Source: Parcubacteria group bacterium
Lineage (GTDB): Bacteria; Patescibacteriota; Minisyncoccia; Phycocordibacterales; CALRBT01
DNA: 50,874 nucleotides
Assembly (NCBI GenBank): GCA_943354475.1
Contig: CALRBT010000006.1
Span: 1-50,874 of the forward strand
Direction: 5' to 3'
Positions 1 to 6,193 of the stretch are shown in pieces; within the stretch, counting starts at the first letter, position 1; the number at the start of each line of letters is the position of its first letter. A program made the translations under genes and the position numbers. A model generated the notes under the pieces. That model did not search any database, was not told where the DNA came from, and worked only from the letters and a program-made list of their open reading frames with translations.

Positions 1-375
1 TATACCTGCAAAGGGGTAGCTTCATCTCAAAAAATACTTGCGTATATAAGTAATTCTGCGTCACTCCTTGTGACCTATTCCGAGGGTCGCAATGCAGGCT
101 ACATGCTTTACTTATCCGATAGTAAAGATATTATTTCTTACTCTTGGTCTGAGAGAGAGGGGTCTACATTAGGTGGCCCTAAGTTTAAAATACCGGCAAA
201 GGGGACTGATGGTACTTACGCTACCCCTGGTTTAGTTGCTATGGGTCTACTGGGTGGCGCTATTCTAAATAATACTGGATCTACGCTTACTTGTAGTCCC
301 GGTATTGCGGATAAGAACGTGTTGCGGATCCCCTCAAACGTTGACTTTATCTCAGTACCATCAAGTACTTATTAA
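1..375 (+). CDS. Hypothetical protein, 5'-truncated by the window edge
   Basis: The frame is open from base 1 to the TAA at 373-375, so about 124 C-terminal residues are visible and the start lies outside the window. A GTG at 70 is in frame, but the codons before it are also coding-like, so I do not take it as the start. The visible part is Gly/Ser/Thr-rich with alternating hydrophobic and polar residues, as in extracellular beta-rich or pilin-like proteins, and has no membrane segment. I do not recognise the family. The gene is followed by an AT-rich gap and a small membrane-protein gene. Confidence 0.55.
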   Translation, partial: YTCKGVASSQKILAYISNSASLLVTYSEGRNAGYMLYLSDSKDIISYSWSEREGSTLGGPKFKIPAKGTDGTYATPGLVAMGLLGGAILNNTGSTLTCSPGIADKNVLRIPSNVDFISVPSSTY

Positions 376-427
376 AAAACTGTGTGGCGAATATATCATT
401 TGGTACATATAACTATAGTTTGTGGTT

Positions 428-1132
428 ATGAACAAAAATAGCTCAGATGGAGCCACTGTTATAAGGTTAATAATAACAAAAACGTTTTTAACATTAGTAA
501 AACTATTTGGGTTAATTGTCGGTGGTATCTTAGTCTCCTCTCTACTCTTCTTTCTACTTTTTGCTTTGACTGTTCCTGTATTTATATCGGTATGCGTCAC
601 TGGAGGTTCGGTTATTGTTGTTGGGTACTTATTCCTACGGGTCATGAGGAGTGTCTATATTCGCTCAATGGTCACCCAAACTACCACATTGCAACAAGTA
701 AAAGGTGAAATAGCGAAATACTTTTTAGAACCCAAAAAGAATGGAGAACCGTTATTTTCAGTTACAGAAACTGACAAGAGTGTAGAAATTGGTTGGGCAC
801 AGAGTATCGCATACAATCAACTCATTAATCTTGGGGCAGAGGGTGCGCACATTAAGGTGATAGCATTATTTGATGATTCCAAAAAACAGGTACGCATCCG
901 CACAAAGGAGTTCCGTGTAAGTGGTAGATTGGGTATACCTGGTCTAGCCACCAACTTTTCTTATCGTAGTGGTTTTTGGGTTACGTACAGCTCGACCTTT
1001 GTACCATCTTTTGTTATTACAGATGGGAAGCCCGAATTTAAAATTGAAACGTTAAGTATAAACTCAATGAACCTTACCGCTCCAATAGTCCAATTTGCTT
1101 TAGAAAATGGTTGGAGTGTGCGACTTGGTTAG
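428..1132 (+). CDS. Two-TM membrane protein of unknown function
   Basis: The product is 234 aa. Two hydrophobic segments (about residues 20-45 and 47-68) sit near the N terminus. A polar domain of about 165 residues follows, mostly alternating beta-strand-like sequence, probably cytosolic or surface-exposed. ATG 428 is preferred over GTG 422. A TATAGT box at 414-419 lies 8 nt before ATG 428 and there is no Shine-Dalgarno, which suggests a leaderless or near-leaderless transcript. I do not recognise the soluble domain. Codon use is AT-rich like the core genes and unlike the GC-rich genes just downstream. Confidence 0.6.
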   Translation: MNKNSSDGATVIRLIITKTFLTLVKLFGLIVGGILVSSLLFFLLFALTVPVFISVCVTGGSVIVVGYLFLRVMRSVYIRSMVTQTTTLQQVKGEIAKYFLEPKKNGEPLFSVTETDKSVEIGWAQSIAYNQLINLGAEGAHIKVIALFDDSKKQVRIRTKEFRVSGRLGIPGLATNFSYRSGFWVTYSSTFVPSFVITDGKPEFKIETLSINSMNLTAPIVQFALENGWSVRLG

Positions 1133-1169
1133 TTAAACCGTCGGCTTCTTTGCGTATCGGTCAAGGTGT

Positions 1170-1198
1170 TTGCATTAGGTTATTGATTTTAGTAATCT
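1170..1198 (+). promoter_or_regulatory. Predicted sigma70-type promoter
   Basis: TTGCAT at 1170-1175 and TAATCT at 1193-1198 are separated by 17 bp. Transcription would start near 1205 and give a leader of about 125 nt before ATG 1330. That leader contains a short hairpin (arms TGAAGC/GCTTCA, 1236-1250). Confidence 0.45.
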
Positions 1199-1329
1199 AA
1201 TTGCGGAAAGTACAAGGGATAGGCTAGTGGTAAAGTGAAGCCCAGCTTCATCGATATGGGGTATGGTAACGGCCATGGAGCTCATTTCGCTGAACCCGCA
1301 CCCCGCGGACGTTCAGGGAGCGCACCACC

Positions 1330-1641
1330 ATGCACATCTCTTTTGTTTTCCCGTCCTCACCTTTCTATCTCGAGAACCATCTTATAGTGGATATCGATGT
1401 GGTGGAAAATCTCTCCGACCACTACATGGTTGAGGATGACTTGGGGTTCCTGAGAGGCTTTCTGGTGAAGCACAGCTACGCTGGAAGTCTCGGGCCGGCG
1501 CTCACTTCGATTCTCATCGGAGAGCGGGTGCTCCAGCCTGGGGTACAGGTACTCTACGTAAGAAGGATTATTTCTTCAGATGTCCGTAAGATTGAACTTT
1601 CTTACGAAGGAGATAAACTCCCGTCAGGCCCTTGGGCCTGA
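1330..1641 (+). CDS. Small hypothetical protein of a stand-alone GC-richer cassette
   Basis: The product is 103 aa. ATG 1330 is preceded by AGGGAG with about 9 nt spacing, a clear Shine-Dalgarno. The stop codon TGA (1639-1641) lies inside the 3' arm of a strong hairpin (1620-1645), so gene and terminator overlap. Composition is visibly richer in GC than the flanking genes. The protein is soluble, with no signal peptide or membrane segment. A central stretch rich in V, L, G and Y could be a small beta barrel. I do not recognise it. Promoter, leader, ribosome site, ORF and terminator together make it a self-contained transcription unit. Confidence 0.55.
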   Translation: MHISFVFPSSPFYLENHLIVDIDVVENLSDHYMVEDDLGFLRGFLVKHSYAGSLGPALTSILIGERVLQPGVQVLYVRRIISSDVRKIELSYEGDKLPSGPWA

Positions 1642-1645
1642 CGGG
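1620..1645 (+). terminator. Intrinsic terminator hairpin
   Basis: A 12-bp perfect stem (1620-1631 with 1634-1645, arm CCCGTCAGGCCC) is followed by a short TTT and an AT-rich stretch. It overlaps the last codons of the 1330-1641 gene. Confidence 0.75.
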
Positions 1646-1687
1646 TTTAAACTTTTCTGTAAAGAAATAATTTTTTTAGAATTTTTG

Positions 1688-1717
1688 TTGACTTTGAGTA
1701 GTAAAAATTGGTATGGT
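1688..1717 (+). promoter_or_regulatory. Predicted sigma70-type promoter
   Basis: TTGACT (1688-1693) and TATGGT (1712-1717) have an 18-bp spacer. The start would be near 1724. The leader carries a small inverted repeat (ATCACT/AGTGAT, about 1731-1746) and an AGAGG ribosome site at 1761-1765. Confidence 0.5.
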
Positions 1718-1774
1718 AAAAAACGGAACAATCACTGGAGAGTGATTGTAATCAACAACAAGAGGATCTGTACG

Positions 1775-1927
1775 TTGCCGACGAGAATTGGTCAAGGGAC
1801 TGTAAACCAATCTTTCAAAGGGCCAATCATATTGATTGTGGCTCTCATGGGTTTATATTCCCTCATTGGCTACTGGCCTTATCTGACACGACTAATTCGT
1901 GCCTTCATTTCCACCATGTCTCAGTGA
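1775..1927 (+). CDS. Small single-TM protein with TTG start
   Basis: The frame is open from 1580, but reading from there would overlap the previous gene and its terminator. I prefer TTG 1775, 9 nt after AGAGG (1761-1765) and downstream of a promoter at 1688-1717. The 50-aa product has a basic N terminus, one hydrophobic helix (about residues 17-35) and an Arg-containing C terminus, typical of a small inner-membrane protein. The function is unknown. A hairpin at 1940-1963 ends the unit. The non-ATG start and small size make it easy for automatic annotation to miss. Confidence 0.5.
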   Translation: MPTRIGQGTVNQSFKGPIILIVALMGLYSLIGYWPYLTRLIRAFISTMSQ

Positions 1928-1939
1928 GACACAAAAAGT

Positions 1940-1963
1940 CCTCCGTGCACATTCGCACGGAGG
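1940..1963 (+). terminator. Hairpin terminator after the small TM protein gene
   Basis: A 9-bp stem (CCTCCGTGC, 1940-1948, with 1955-1963) encloses a 6-nt loop. A weakly T-rich tail follows. It lies 12 nt after the stop of the 1775-1927 gene. Confidence 0.6.
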
Positions 1964-2000
1964 CATTCGAGTTTCTGTATGTTTAAAAATGGAAAAACTT

Positions 2001-2028
2001 TAGCCGGACCCTGCTGGGGGCCCGGCTA
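2001..2028 (-). terminator. Intrinsic terminator for the minus-strand small gene
   Basis: On the minus strand an 11-bp stem (outer arm TAGCCGG, one G-T wobble, inner CCC/GGG) is followed by AAAGTTTTT. It lies about 30 nt past the stop of the 2059-2256 gene, which supports transcription of that gene on the minus strand. Confidence 0.6.
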
Positions 2029-2058
2029 CACGATGTGGTGGCTGAAAAAGCCAGTTGA

Positions 2059-2256
2059 TTATCCTTGCGACTCCACCACTGGCAGTGGAATCGCAAACGA
2101 TTGGATAACCGCAATCCGCGGCGAATTTCCGCAAGCTTGCATGACTCGCGTCATTCGAACTTCCTTTCGCCTGATTCGGCGTGATCCGTTTTTTGGTTTC
2201 CCCGCCCGTTTCCCATTACTGTAGTGGGGAACCTTGTTACTTCTCTGACCTCGCAA
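2059..2256 (-). CDS. Small, very basic hypothetical protein
   Basis: The product is 65 aa, started by TTG at 2256 with AAGGGG about 7 nt upstream. The first 40 residues are dense in Arg and Lys, suggesting nucleic-acid contact or a ribosome-associated peptide, and the C terminus is hydrophobic and proline-containing. No family is recognised. A plus-strand frame (1979-2224) overlaps it, but the ribosome site and the terminator at 2001-2028 both favour the minus strand. The coding status is still uncertain, since the unit could encode a structured RNA instead. Confidence 0.35.
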   Translation of the reverse strand: MRGQRSNKVPHYSNGKRAGKPKNGSRRIRRKEVRMTRVMQACGNSPRIAVIQSFAIPLPVVESQG

Positions 2257-2330
2257 TGTCGTACCCCTTCATTGTTGAAGCGAACAGTAAAAAATTTACC
2301 ACAACCTCAAAAAAAGTAAAGAACAACCCC

Positions 2331-2350
2331 GCGCTGGCCTAGGCCAGCGC
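2331..2350 (-). terminator. Perfect 20-bp palindrome, probable terminator of the SpeD-like gene
   Basis: A perfect palindrome (arm GCGCTGGCCT) is centred at 2340/2341. The flanks extend it imperfectly (AACAACC against GGTTTGTT). On the minus strand it lies 30 nt past the SpeD-like stop and is followed by GTTGTTCTTTAC and a T tract, as expected for an intrinsic terminator. Confidence 0.5.
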
Positions 2351-2379
2351 TGGTTTGTTGGGTTTAGAAACCTTCTTTC

Positions 2380-2769
2380 CTATTTTCTTAGTGTATGTGT
2401 CTCACTGTAATCCTTTGCCTCAAAAAACTTCTGTGCAAAATCTGCCGCTACCTTTGGCTCGTAGAATTTGCAAGAGAAAATATCGAGATAGACGGCGTTC
2501 GTTTGGTTTGCAAAGTGCGCTGAGATACATGATGTTTCTATCAACTGGAACATTGAGTATCCAGCGACACGCTCGTCTTCACCAAAGTTAACCACCGTAC
2601 AGTCGCCAAAACGCTTCATCTCGATAAGCTCACAGAGCTCATAGACAAACTGTTTTATCTTCTCTGCATCTCTGATCGTTTCAGGATTACAATGATGTAG
2701 ATCAACGCTTGTAAGGAGACCCCAGCTATCGCTTGCAGTGTACTGCTCGCGCAAATTTTCTTCGTTCAT
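2380..2769 (-). CDS. SpeD-like (S-adenosylmethionine decarboxylase family) protein
   Basis: The 129-aa product matches the length and order of bacterial SpeD proenzymes: an N-terminal strand ending in DLHHC (23-27), then the self-cleavage region at 77-86, then a strand with the conserved Cys (LDIFSC, Cys100). Known SpeD enzymes cleave between Glu and Ser of an ESH motif to form a pyruvoyl cofactor. Here the aligned residues are Thr79-Ser80-Cys81, with Ser83 and His85 kept, so the serine survives but its neighbours are changed. The family includes neofunctionalised members acting on ornithine or arginine, so the substrate cannot be assigned. ATG 2769 has AGAGG three nt upstream. No speE-like partner is nearby. 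Confidence 0.7.
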   Translation of the reverse strand: MNEENLREQYTASDSWGLLTSVDLHHCNPETIRDAEKIKQFVYELCELIEMKRFGDCTVVNFGEDERVAGYSMFQLIETSCISAHFANQTNAVYLDIFSCKFYEPKVAADFAQKFFEAKDYSETHTLRK

Positions 2770-2880
2770 ACGCCTCTTTTACCTTTACTCTGCAACTCTT
2801 TCGAGCACTCGATTGGAGGAAATTAATTTACAATAGGTAGTATGATACGGTTTTTAGAGCGGGATGCAAGGGGGTAAATA

Positions 2881-3249
2881 CTAAACTTCTATTATTTTGA
2901 CCAACTTAAACCTTTCGCAAAATACTTCCATTGTATCTGTATATAACCCTTCGCGAGTAAAATAATCTTGATGCTCCTTTCTCCAATATGCAAGTGTTCG
3001 GTCGCCTTCTCCTTCGTCATGAGCAAAGGATTCATCGACTTCATTAAATCGGCGTTTATTGCACTCAATAGTTTCAATAACAGCTCGTTCTCTACCAAGA
3101 CTGTCTTTAATAATCATATGTGTCCCAACTGGGTTCGCTCCAGTTTTATTTGTGGCAGCCCAACAAGTAGCAGTTTTCTTGCCGATTAATACAAGTTGAA
3201 GTAGCTCATCTGCCATTATTGGATTGTCACCAAAAGTGAAGGATTGCAT
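2881..3249 (-). CDS. ASCH-domain protein (DUF984/YqfB-like)
   Basis: The 122-aa product matches a complete ASCH domain. It has FGDNP near residue 6, the ADELLQLVLIGKKTATC signature (about 14-29), an internal VIETIEC strand, a DESFA..EGEGDR motif (about 72-83), the YWR..H segment, and a C-terminal VFCERF strand. ASCH proteins have a PUA-like beta barrel that binds RNA or nucleotides, and some remove acetyl groups from acetylcytidine. The exact role here is unknown. A TATATA box lies about 5 nt before ATG 3249 on the minus strand, suggesting a leaderless message. Confidence 0.8.
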   Translation of the reverse strand: MQSFTFGDNPIMADELLQLVLIGKKTATCWAATNKTGANPVGTHMIIKDSLGRERAVIETIECNKRRFNEVDESFAHDEGEGDRTLAYWRKEHQDYFTREGLYTDTMEVFCERFKLVKIIEV

Positions 3250-3266
3250 AACTGTATATAAATTTA

Positions 3267-3278
3267 GTGCTAGGATTT
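3267..3278 (-). repeat. Direct 12-nt copy of the tRNA-Ile 3' region
   Basis: GTGCTAGGATTT is identical to 3424-3435 inside the tRNA gene (T-arm and acceptor 3' side), in the same orientation. It could be a trace of integration at the tRNA 3' end. Confidence 0.4.
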
Positions 3279-3347
3279 TTTCCCTACGGGAACGGTACAG
3301 GTTTCGTATTTTTTTGCAGTGCCTTGCTCAAAAATATACTCAACCTC

Positions 3348-3359
3348 TTCAAATCCTAG
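3348..3359 (+). repeat. Inverted 12-nt copy of the tRNA-Ile T-arm
   Basis: TTCAAATCCTAG is the exact reverse complement of 3427-3438 in the tRNA gene. It is a second tRNA-derived fragment in the 170-nt gap between the ASCH gene and the tRNA. The rest of this gap holds a hairpin AAGGTGG/CCACCTT at 3364-3381. Confidence 0.4.
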
Positions 3360-3392
3360 ACGCAAGGTGGGTCGCCACCTTACTCACGCCAC

Positions 3393-3415
3393 AAAAAATT
3401 GCTTCGCTATTTTTT
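3393..3415 (-). terminator. Terminator of tRNA-Ile
   Basis: On the minus strand, just past the tRNA 3' end, AAAAAAT pairs with ATTTTTT around a GC/GC pair and a GAA loop. The T-rich 3' arm makes it a plausible intrinsic terminator. Confidence 0.5.
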
Positions 3416-3418
3416 CGG

Positions 3419-3491
3419 TGCGCGTGCTAGGATTTGAACCTAGGACCTTTCGAGTATCAGTCGAGCGCTCTACCAACTGAGCTACACGCGC
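3419..3491 (-). tRNA. tRNA-Ile (GAT anticodon)
   Basis: The minus strand folds into a full cloverleaf of 73 nt. The acceptor stem GCGCGTG/CACGCGC has 7 of 7 pairs. The D stem is GCTC/GAGC with AGTTGGTA loop. The anticodon loop CTGATAC gives anticodon GAT. The T arm is CTAGG-TTCAAAT-CCTAG. The discriminator is A and the next bases are CCG, so CCA is not encoded. The outermost anticodon-stem pair is a C-A mismatch. Short copies of its 3' portion lie just downstream. Confidence 0.95.
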
Positions 3492-3510
3492 ATTTTGTGG
3501 GGAAATTCTC

Positions 3511-3717
3511 CTAGCACTTCCCCTTGTTGTTCTGTTTCGGAATATCAATCGTAATGACAAAGTCTAGAATAAAGACTCGCAGAAAGAACTTTTTGTTGTC
3601 CAGTTTTAATGAACGCTTTGTTTCAATCTTTGGATGAAGAAGTGGTCTGTGGGTAAAGACTAATTTCTGTACCTCAATCGGACCATATCTCCACATATAA
3701 GGCTTATAGGGCTTCAT
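3511..3717 (-). CDS. Small hypothetical protein with its own strong promoter
   Basis: The frame extends to 3831, but the best start is ATG 3717. GGAGG lies 10 nt upstream of it and a near-consensus promoter at 3753-3781 would not transcribe the upstream part. The 68-aa product is basic and rich in Tyr, Pro and aromatic residues at the N terminus, with a beta-rich hydrophobic segment at about 44-60 (FFLRVFILDFVITIDI) that could be a core strand pair or a weak membrane segment. The family is not recognised. It is divergent from the TrpR-like gene, and the operator-like palindrome at 3834-3855 lies between them, so it may be regulated by that protein. Confidence 0.55.
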   Translation of the reverse strand: MKPYKPYMWRYGPIEVQKLVFTHRPLLHPKIETKRSLKLDNKKFFLRVFILDFVITIDIPKQNNKGKC

Positions 3718-3752
3718 CGGAAACTCGCCTCCCATTGAAGTGGAACAGAGGC

Positions 3753-3781
3753 AATATACCAGAAAACTCAGACTTTGACAA
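3753..3781 (-). promoter_or_regulatory. Near-consensus sigma70 promoter for the 68-aa gene
   Basis: On the minus strand TTGTCA (3776-3781) and TATATT (3753-3758) are separated by exactly 17 bp. The predicted start is near 3746, giving a leader of about 30 nt that contains GGAGG. Confidence 0.7.
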
Positions 3782-3833
3782 AGTTTTTTAGCTTGTGAAA
3801 TCCGACAGAAAGAGTAAGTGAAAGTATTCATAA

Positions 3834-3855
3834 TTTGTTCGATACATCGAACAAA
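3834..3855. promoter_or_regulatory. Operator-like palindrome 1
   Basis: Two perfect 10-bp arms (TTTGTTCGAT and its complement) flank a central AC. The site lies 29 bp before the TrpR-like start, overlapping the expected -35 region if TATTAT (3875-3880) is the -10. A copy lies on the other side of the same gene at 4291-4316. Confidence 0.65.
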
Positions 3856-3884
3856 ATAATCATCATAACCTCATTATTATTCAT

Positions 3885-4283
3885 ATGCCTCATTTATCAA
3901 AACAAAAGTTAGATGAAAGCATTCAAGATAAACTTGATGATTGCGTAGTGGCCTTTCTTGTTGAAACGAGTTATGGAACCAGGCAGAAAATTTTTAAAGA
4001 ATTGTTTACCAAAACCGAACGAATGATGATTGCCAAACGGCTAACAATGTTGTCATTGATTATTCAAAATACACCCACTCATGAGGTTGGTAGGATTCTT
4101 AAAATGAGCTCATCAACCATCTCTCGGTTTGAGTTGTTAGTAGAAATGGGACGATTTGACCAAACAGTTCGGTGGCTCAAGATGGATCGAATACGAAATA
4201 GTGTTGTTCGAATACTTGTGTCACTGCTGAGTGTTCCGTTTGAGGCAAGGAGAAAATCATTAAAACGCCTTATCGAAGAGTGA
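3885..4283 (+). CDS. TrpR/YerC-like transcriptional regulator
   Basis: The 132-aa product belongs to the Trp-repressor-like superfamily. A helical N-terminal part is followed by LFTKTERMMIAKRL (about 45-58), then a helix-turn-helix reading THEVGRILKMSSSTISRF (about 65-82). YerC/YecD-type relatives have the same layout and bind DNA as dimers. The ligand is unknown. The C-terminal 40 residues are basic and helical. Identical palindromes lie 29 bp before the start and 8 bp after the stop, which suggests autoregulation and control of neighbours (the divergent 68-aa gene and murD). The stop is TGA. Confidence 0.8.
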   Translation: MPHLSKQKLDESIQDKLDDCVVAFLVETSYGTRQKIFKELFTKTERMMIAKRLTMLSLIIQNTPTHEVGRILKMSSSTISRFELLVEMGRFDQTVRWLKMDRIRNSVVRILVSLLSVPFEARRKSLKRLIEE

Positions 4284-4290
4284 CGTGTTT

Positions 4291-4316
4291 ATTTTGTTCG
4301 ATACATCGAACAAAAT
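4291..4316. promoter_or_regulatory. Operator-like palindrome 2
   Basis: Perfect 12-bp arms (ATTTTGTTCGAT) flank a central AC. The inner 22 bp are identical to palindrome 1. It lies 8 bp after the regulator stop and about 30 bp upstream of the predicted murD -35 region. As RNA it could also form a hairpin at the end of the regulator message, but no T tract follows. Confidence 0.6.
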
Positions 4317-4342
4317 AAATACACTAGTTCAAAGTTTTAAAT

Positions 4343-4375
4343 AGTATAAAGTGGTCAAAACGATGCTTTTATACT
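4343..4375. promoter_or_regulatory. murD promoter region with an 8-bp inverted repeat
   Basis: TATACT (4370-4375) is a good -10 box 12 nt before ATG 4388. It forms the right arm of a perfect inverted repeat (AGTATAAA 4343-4350, TTTATACT 4368-4375), so a protein bound here would cover the promoter. The -35 match is poor. Confidence 0.4.
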
Positions 4376-4387
4376 AAGCTGAGAGCT

Positions 4388-5731
4388 ATGCAAACAGAAG
4401 GAAAAAGAGATTGGAAGATCTATTTTAAAGGTAAGAGAATCACCATGATGGGATTGGGACTCCTTGGACGTGGAATCAATGTAGCAAAATTTCTAGCAGA
4501 GCAAGGAGCAATTCTTACCATAACTGATTTGAAAACCAAAGAACAACTACAAAGCTCTCTCGATCAACTCAAGAAATTTAAAAGTATCACCTACGTTTTG
4601 GGAGAGCATCGTCTCGAAGATTTTAGGGGTAGGGATATGGTCATCAAGGCGGCAGGGGTCCCGCTCGACTCGCCATTTATTGCTGAAGCGCATAAACAGG
4701 GGATTCCAGTAGAAATGGACGCCTCGCTCTTTGCACAATTCTTCAACGGTACTATTATCGGCATTACGGGTACTCGAGGTAAATCAACAACGACACACTT
4801 GATTTATCACATTCTTAAATCGGCAGGGCTAACAGCCCATCTCGGTGGCAATGTGAAAGGACTTGCGACATTGCCACTACTGAAGAAAGTAAACAGTAAA
4901 AGTATCGTAGTACTTGAGCTTGATTCGTGGCAGTGTCAAGGATTTGGTGAGTCAAAGATTAGTCCGAACATTGCTGTTTTCACCACCTTTTTTCCTGACC
5001 ATATGAATTATTATAAGAATAGTATGGAAGATTATTTTGCCGATAAAGCAAATATTTTTAACTATCAAAATAAAGAAGACTTGCTGGTTGTTGGGAAGCA
5101 AGCTCTGCCGTTTATAAAAAAGATTGGTGGAAAAATCGAAAGTAATCTCGTCGTCCCAAAAACATCGCTTCCTGTCGGGTGGAAATTAAATATTCCAGGT
5201 GAACACAATATCTATGACGCAATGCTTGCGGTGGAAGTCGCGAGGAGTCTTGGAATAAAAGACTCTGTAATTAAAAAAGCACTCGCGGCGTTTAAAGGTG
5301 TTGATGGCAGGCTCGAACTTGTGCGTACTGTTCGAGGAATTAAAATCTACAATGATACAACTGCTACCACACCAGATGCTGCACTTGTTGCATTGAAGAC
5401 ACTTGGAGTGAAGGGTAAGAAAAATATTATCCTCATTACTGGTGGCACTGATAAACTCCTTGATATGAAAGCGTATTTAAAAGAAATTCCAAAGTCATGC
5501 AAGGTTGTTGTGTTACTTGCAGGCTCTGGTACGGAGCGCGTGAAGAAGTCGGTCAAGGCGCCCATCATCAAAGAATTTAGTGAGCTTGGGCCTGCGGTTG
5601 CTGAAGCCTGGTCGCACGCGAAACGAGGGGATATCGTTCTATTGAGTCCCGCATTTACCTCATTTGGTATGTTCAAGAATGAGTATGATCGGGGAGAGCA
5701 ATTCAATAAATTGGTTGCAAAATTAAAGTAG
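4388..5731 (+). CDS. murD: UDP-N-acetylmuramoyl-L-alanine--D-glutamate ligase
   Basis: MurD adds D-Glu to UDP-MurNAc-L-Ala in the cytoplasm. The 447-aa length is normal. It has an N-terminal Rossmann-like UDP-binding domain (GLGLLGRG, about 22-29), the ATP-binding P-loop GTRGKST (128-134), the central-domain segment NYYKNSMEDY..KANIF around 212-230 with the carbamylated-Lys region, and the C-terminal ligase domain with YNDTTATTPDA (about 320-330) and TGGTDK. It heads a run murD-Nudix-ydcF-murC with gaps of only a few bases or overlaps. The start is preceded by GAGAG but no strong Shine-Dalgarno. Confidence 0.95.
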   Translation: MQTEGKRDWKIYFKGKRITMMGLGLLGRGINVAKFLAEQGAILTITDLKTKEQLQSSLDQLKKFKSITYVLGEHRLEDFRGRDMVIKAAGVPLDSPFIAEAHKQGIPVEMDASLFAQFFNGTIIGITGTRGKSTTTHLIYHILKSAGLTAHLGGNVKGLATLPLLKKVNSKSIVVLELDSWQCQGFGESKISPNIAVFTTFFPDHMNYYKNSMEDYFADKANIFNYQNKEDLLVVGKQALPFIKKIGGKIESNLVVPKTSLPVGWKLNIPGEHNIYDAMLAVEVARSLGIKDSVIKKALAAFKGVDGRLELVRTVRGIKIYNDTTATTPDAALVALKTLGVKGKKNIILITGGTDKLLDMKAYLKEIPKSCKVVVLLAGSGTERVKKSVKAPIIKEFSELGPAVAEAWSHAKRGDIVLLSPAFTSFGMFKNEYDRGEQFNKLVAKLK

Positions 5732-5734
5732 GAA

Positions 5735-6193
5735 ATGACAGTATATCAACGTTTAAAAATAGTGGGTTACAGGATAATTAACCCAATCCGGAGAGTGTAT
5801 TGGTTTGTTGTTCGTCCAAATACTCGTGGGACCAAGTGTCTTCTTGAGAACAATAATTCATTTCTTCTTGTTCGTTTAAATTATGCTCACCGAAAGTGGA
5901 CACTCCCGGGAGGTGGGGTTAACAAGAAAGAAACATTCAAGGATGCTGCAATCCGTGAGACAAAAGAAGAAGTTGGGATCGATATTGTAAACCCAACACT
6001 CATTGGCACCTATACTCGCGACATTGAATACAAAAAGGATACCGTGGAGGTATATCATGCAAACACTGAGACTACAGATTTTTATCTTGATCCAGTTGAG
6101 ATTAAGGAGGCGAAATGGTTTAGTAGAGACAGTTTGCCTCAAGATAGGCAACAAAGTATCGATATGATATTTGAAATGTATGACCGAAGTTGA
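5735..6193 (+). CDS. Nudix hydrolase
   Basis: The 152-aa product has an intact Nudix box at 60-82 (G60, E66, R74-E75, E78-E79, G81), so it should be an active Mg-dependent hydrolase of nucleoside diphosphate derivatives. The N-terminal 30 residues are basic and aromatic, possibly associating with the membrane. The gene starts 3 nt after the murD stop and overlaps the next gene, so it belongs to the murD-murC operon. The substrate cannot be read from sequence. A role in cleaning up nucleotide precursors of wall synthesis is only inferred from position. Confidence 0.85.
   Translation: MTVYQRLKIVGYRIINPIRRVYWFVVRPNTRGTKCLLENNNSFLLVRLNYAHRKWTLPGGGVNKKETFKDAAIRETKEEVGIDIVNPTLIGTYTRDIEYKKDTVEVYHANTETTDFYLDPVEIKEAKWFSRDSLPQDRQQSIDMIFEMYDRS

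Noticed and set aside
1580-1774. N-terminal extension of the small TM protein
   Set aside because: It would cross the upstream terminator and the promoter at 1688-1717. The TTG at 1775 has a ribosome site.
1979-2224. Plus-strand frame of 81 aa
   Set aside because: It begins ahead of a terminator stem that fits the minus strand and has no ribosome site. The minus-strand gene has both an SD and a terminator.
2355-2591. Plus-strand frame of 78 aa
   Set aside because: It overlaps the SpeD-like gene on the other strand, which has family motifs.
5347-5706. Minus-strand frame of 119 aa inside murD
   Set aside because: It is a shadow of the conserved MurD C-terminal domain.
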